Assembly (NCBI GenBank): GCA_030248195.1
Contig: JASAND010022051.1
Coordinates: 45,169-109,168, forward strand
Direction: 5' to 3'
Source of the DNA: Trissonchulus latispiculum
Lineage: Eukaryota > Nematoda > Enoplea > Enoplida > Ironidae
DNA: 64,000 bases
The position numbers and the translations under genes are program-made. Under the pieces are notes generated by a model. That model ran no database searches and was not told the origin of the DNA. It was given only the letters and a program-made list of their open reading frames with translations. Position 1 is the stretch's first letter, and every line of letters begins with the position of its first letter. This document shows positions 58,701 to 64,000 of the stretch, piece after piece.

Positions 58701-58812
58701 GGTTACCAGGGAGGTTCATCGAACCTACAAGCTTCCACCAGATATTAAACGAGAAACGCTCAAAACATTTTTAAATCCACGAGGAATTCTTATTATTACA
58801 GCTAGAAAGTAA
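49715..58812 (+). CDS. Small heat-shock protein, 12-kDa class (two exons)
   Basis: Exon 1 is 49715-49870 (52 codons), exon 2 is 58633-58812 (59 codons and TAA); the donor GTAATT and acceptor TTTTAG join in phase 0 exactly inside the alpha-crystallin strand KEIE|VKVMGDEIVIH. The product has 111 residues: a very short N-terminus with WDWPFQHDDGVV (17-28), FEVGLEVQYFSPKEIEV, HCRHEQRSDDHG, REVHRTYKLP and a GILII strand (conserved G-x-L motif), then almost no tail and no I-x-I motif. That size and lack of tail match nematode HSP12 proteins, known to form small oligomers and to lack classic chaperone activity. The ATG is the first after the acceptor at 49707. The 8762-bp intron is full of transposons. 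Confidence 0.93.
50241..54472. mobile_element. Harbinger-like element with GGATTAAAC repeats, 4.2 kb or a composite
   Basis: Left end GGGCCTTTTCATAAA at 50241 and right end TTTATGAAAAGGCCC at 54458-54472, TCA on both sides. Dense GGATTAAAC, GTTTAATCC and TTAACTTAAAC words at 50260-50580 and 54215-54460. The middle is occupied by TTAA-family MITEs (51176-53893). It could be one element with insertions or two solo ends. Confidence 0.55.
51176..53893. mobile_element. Two opposed, interrupted TTAA-family MITEs
   Basis: 51176-52060 matches the right half of 32374-33383 read in reverse (GGTGGTGGTATTCTTTTTGTG, then GACCAGTAGCGG); 52070-53893 reads forward (TTTTCTGACATAC, GAATCGGCCAAAA) and ends AGCACCTTA. 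The forward copy is interrupted between about 52350 and 53620 by anonymous sequence and a small palindromic element at 52731-52918 related to 62711-62888. Confidence 0.6.
54649..54732 (+). repeat. Gypsy 5' LTR, 3' part
   Basis: CGCT.TGCTAATAGACATA ... ATTAAAGTTATTTGTTAGCTTTCAACA, repeated with changes at 55603-55697. It is followed directly by TTGGCGACGATAG (54733), which looks like a primer-binding site plus leader of Gypsy elements. Confidence 0.65.
54750..55565 (+). pseudogene. Broken Gypsy-type gag with CCHC knuckles
   Basis: Starts ATG at 54750, reads IPWRHWKRIFHNYLTAIGG, then hits a stop and shifts frame; RILEEHFDPKQNVVACRFEF and INDWYSELRALAARSYHEM follow in another frame with stops, and the last part (55179-55565) is open and contains CPSCGGPHGSSGKC and CRLCGGEGHFARVC knuckles. 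In intact elements this encodes the capsid-nucleocapsid polyprotein. Pol is absent: the 3' LTR piece follows within 40 bases, so an internal deletion removed it. Lies in the small HSP intron, same strand. Confidence 0.8.
55603..55697 (+). repeat. Gypsy 3' LTR, partial
   Basis: Second copy of the 54649-54732 segment, ending TTTTCAACA. The left boundary is unclear. Confidence 0.6.
55698..56146. other. Intron sequence with a covarying hairpin
   Basis: Stem ATACCGCC/GGCGGTAT at 55984-56002 followed by ACTTGTAATGGG. Otherwise no feature. Confidence 0.5.
56155..57112. mobile_element. hAT-like MITE with GGCCAACGGCC ends, 8-bp TSD
   Basis: 958 bp, TAGTGTTGGGATTGGCC at the left and GGCCAATGCACAACACTA at the right; GGAGTCAC is duplicated (56147-56154, 57113-57120). 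About 200 bases at each end consist of GGCCGTTGGCC, GGCCGGCC and CCAATGGCC words. The core is AT-rich with no transposase. All six frames are open across the ends because the words lack stops; these are not genes. Confidence 0.9.
57121..58632. other. Rest of the small HSP intron
   Basis: 57440-57870 is a diverged right half of the TTAA-family MITE. 58059-58071 is the hairpin CCCCTTTCAGGGG followed by TCATCTTGTTTG. A T-rich tract and TTTTAG close the intron. Confidence 0.5.
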
Positions 58813-60159
58813 CCGTGTGCTGTTGCTGTGTGTAACTACAAAGTAAAGTGATATAATCCCAAACGAGCCCCCAAATGAAAAAGGCCCAGCTTAGCAAATA
58901 ACGCCCTTAGCAGCAAATACACGTCAGCTTTAATCAACAATGTTCCAACTGCATAGCAAGCTGTAACTACCTGCAGTAATCACTGGAGTATTAGGATTAG
59001 ATCACACTCGAAACTAAACCAATCCAAAACTCTTTTTTATATTTTCGATTGACACTACTATGGTTTTCACAAAGAGTAAAGGTTACATACATACATACAT
59101 ACATACCGAAGTAGGAGCTACTGCACAATATGATCGAATATGGTGTAAATCCCAAGAACCACAATCTCGCCATGCCTAAGCTGGCATTGGCTGCTTGCTA
59201 CTTGGTCTGCAGCAGGTTGAGGGTAGGGAAAGATTTAGATCTGCTTTGGGCGGAAATGATGAAATCTGGAATCGAATAAAGCTTGGTTCTGCGTGCGTAG
59301 CGTGAGGGTCCAAATTCCAGGTCGATATCGAATGCTAAAGTTGCTTTGGCGGAATATAGAAACCGAAGAAGAAAGTGTTGGACTCTGCACTTGCACAATT
59401 ACTGTCAGATACCCTTATCATCCTTGTGGATCAAAATCCAGTTTTGGGAAAGTGAGGCGTGAAAGTTGTCTGGGAAAAGTCAAACGTCGCCAACATCAAA
59501 GCATTAGATTTCCAATTAAAATTTTTTGTTTTTCCGCGAGACAGAAATTAGACATGGGAAGAAGCCTCTTTGTTGGTTGAATATGGTTGGCTTGGCAGTG
59601 TGTCAATTGGATGTTGGTTCGGGGTCGGAGGAATGGCTATTCTTTTTGGTTACAAAACAGTAATAAGTGTTTATTTTATCGTCCGCCAAATGATCATTAA
59701 TATTGAATGATTTGTAAAGGATTGATTTTCGTTAACCAACAATTATCTTGTTGGTATTATTAAGATATTATTATTATAATTATTATTATTAATTATAGTT
59801 ATTATTAAGATTTCAATTTTCCAACTGTGGATTGGGAGTAACTCAAATTCTTCAACGGTTAAATCAGAGAGAACTAACATAAAATCGCGTAATACGGACG
59901 GAACGCTCTACCATAAGTTTTGGTAGATTCAGCGCGCCATTCTCCTCTAAGGAAAAACAGCTTTAGCCCCTTTCTGACGGATACAATATAGCATTTCAGA
60001 AATGTTGCACTTGTTTGCTATATTTGATGTTTTTATTCTTGTCTAATAATTTAAATTGAATTGGATTGAACTTGCGAGAAATGTCCTGGGCAGTTTCATA
60101 AACATTTTTTCCTCTTGACTCTACTATATATTAGCAGAGTGATAGAACTTCTCCAATTA
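58813..60159. other. Intergenic, no gene
   Basis: 3' flank of the small HSP gene, ACAT microsatellite at 59083-59106, and frames without motifs at 59198-59580. No canonical AATAAA close to the stop. Confidence 0.45.
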
Positions 60160-60464
60160 GGGACTGGTTCAAAATTGTTTTACAATGAAAGCGTATATAC
60201 GTTTCCGTTATACGCTTTTAAACCGTATTCTACCTATTTTGATGGAAGCAGACTTTCTGGCTCTATGCTAAGTCAGCTCTTTGTAAGCTGTAGCCGACAC
60301 ACGTTTTTACACTGAAAGTTGAACTTTTTGTTACAAAAAAGAAATGAAAATCTCTCAGCTTGAATGAATTTGAGCTAAAAAATCGTATCAGAAAGCGTAT
60401 ATACGTTTTCAATTAAAGCGTATCAAAAATTACGTATATACGCTTTTATTTTTGAACCAGTCCC
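60160..60464. mobile_element. Harbinger-like MITE, 305 bp, TTA TSD
   Basis: Ends GGGACTGGTTCAAAA and TTTTTGAACCAGTCCC with TTA on both sides (60157-60159, 60465-60467). Inside, AAAGCGTATATACG occurs in both orientations near the ends. Fits PIF/Harbinger by duplication and ends. Confidence 0.8.
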
Positions 60465-60936
60465 TTAAATAAAGGTGCTCCCCCTTGACTTGCGAGTCCA
60501 ATAGACTGTAAACTGCAAGTGGTTGTAATTGGTTCCCGCTAGTACCTGTTTCATAAAGCTTTGGCAGCTACAGGATAACGCAGCTAGCAGCAGTCTGTTA
60601 ATTTTAAATAGAGAACTTCAAAAATAATTATGATAACTTTCCCGCAGTAAAATATCTGGCTAAATTTTTACAGTGTGAACTTCTATCTGTTAGTGATGTC
60701 GTTATTATATTTCAAGTTAGTTGCTCTAACTATGCGAAAGATACGATTTTTTAAAGAATTACTGTTCCCTTCAGCAAGTCTGCAACGAGCGTGCCGACTG
60801 TTTTTATGAAACTGCCCCCAGCTCTGGGAGATTCATGACTACATAGCTAGCTATATATATTTTATATCATTTCGTTGGCTAGGTTGACTACAAAAGACTC
60901 CAGATTCGACAAAAAGCTAGTATTAAAGTTTCTAGT
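60465..60936. other. Intergenic, no gene
   Basis: 3' flank of the cyclase gene. Nothing recognised. Confidence 0.4.
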
Positions 60937-63841
<2,905 letters not shown>

Positions 63842-64000
63842 CTGAAATTGACGTAAATGTTGGAATTACACAAAATCTAAAAGATTTAAGAACGCACTTT
63901 ATTCAATACACTATTTCTATACTAACTTAATGAAAATCCGTGTTTTTGTTTAATTTAAAGCACAATTTCGCTTATATCAAAACTTAAGTATGTATTTCTA
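63842..64000. other. Cyclase intron, 3' part
   Basis: Ends in ACGTCAATTTCAG, a good acceptor for the exon starting at 63841. The next upstream exon is outside the window. Confidence 0.6.

Overview
The window is eukaryotic, AT-rich and dominated by repeats. It is best read as a nematode chromosome segment. The evidence is a complete cuticle collagen gene (N-terminal membrane segment, Cys-flanked Gly-X-Y blocks, CDHCP-type C-terminus), a 12-kDa-class small heat-shock gene of the kind known from nematodes, and nematode-like T-rich splice acceptors. Species cannot be fixed from sequence alone; the repeat load fits a large, repeat-rich genome, and an enoplean or mermithid-like worm is only a guess.

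Layout. 1-3115: 5' half of a minus-strand LINE. ORF2 carries an AP-type endonuclease and runs off the window; ORF1 combines a PHD-like finger, a NADAR domain and two CCHC knuckles, which is the most striking protein content here. 3116-13640: almost pure repeats (a 1.1-kb G-tract MITE, a 1.4-kb foldback, a 146-bp tandem array, MITEs nested in MITEs). 13650-14161: a small two-exon gene of unknown function, minus strand. 14425-23507: many more small DNA transposons, several with exact target-site duplications, most built from runs of 6-10 G or C alternating with A/T runs. 23510-35650: no recognisable gene, with hairpin clusters, a TTAA-flanked MITE and anonymous sequence. 35655-38854: cuticle collagen, minus strand, three exons, with a hAT-type MITE in intron 2. 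38880-49700: MITEs, a GCAGAC minisatellite, a 120-bp TA array and two Harbinger-like MITEs. 49715-58812: small HSP gene, plus strand, two exons separated by an 8.8-kb intron filled with transposon debris, including a broken Gypsy gag. 60937-63841 and beyond: 3' exons of a receptor-type guanylate cyclase, minus strand, cut by the window end.

The four host genes do not form a pathway. What unites the window is its mobile DNA: at least nine families of non-autonomous elements, with TSD classes of 8 bp (hAT-like), 5 bp, TA, TTAA and three bases (PIF/Harbinger-like). Several share one design: short TIRs followed by G-tracts, then an A/T-rich core. None carries a transposase that I can see. Exon boundaries were placed by eye from splice signals and conserved motifs; they are strong for collagen and the small HSP, and good for most cyclase exons, two of which lack a canonical AG acceptor where conservation demands one.
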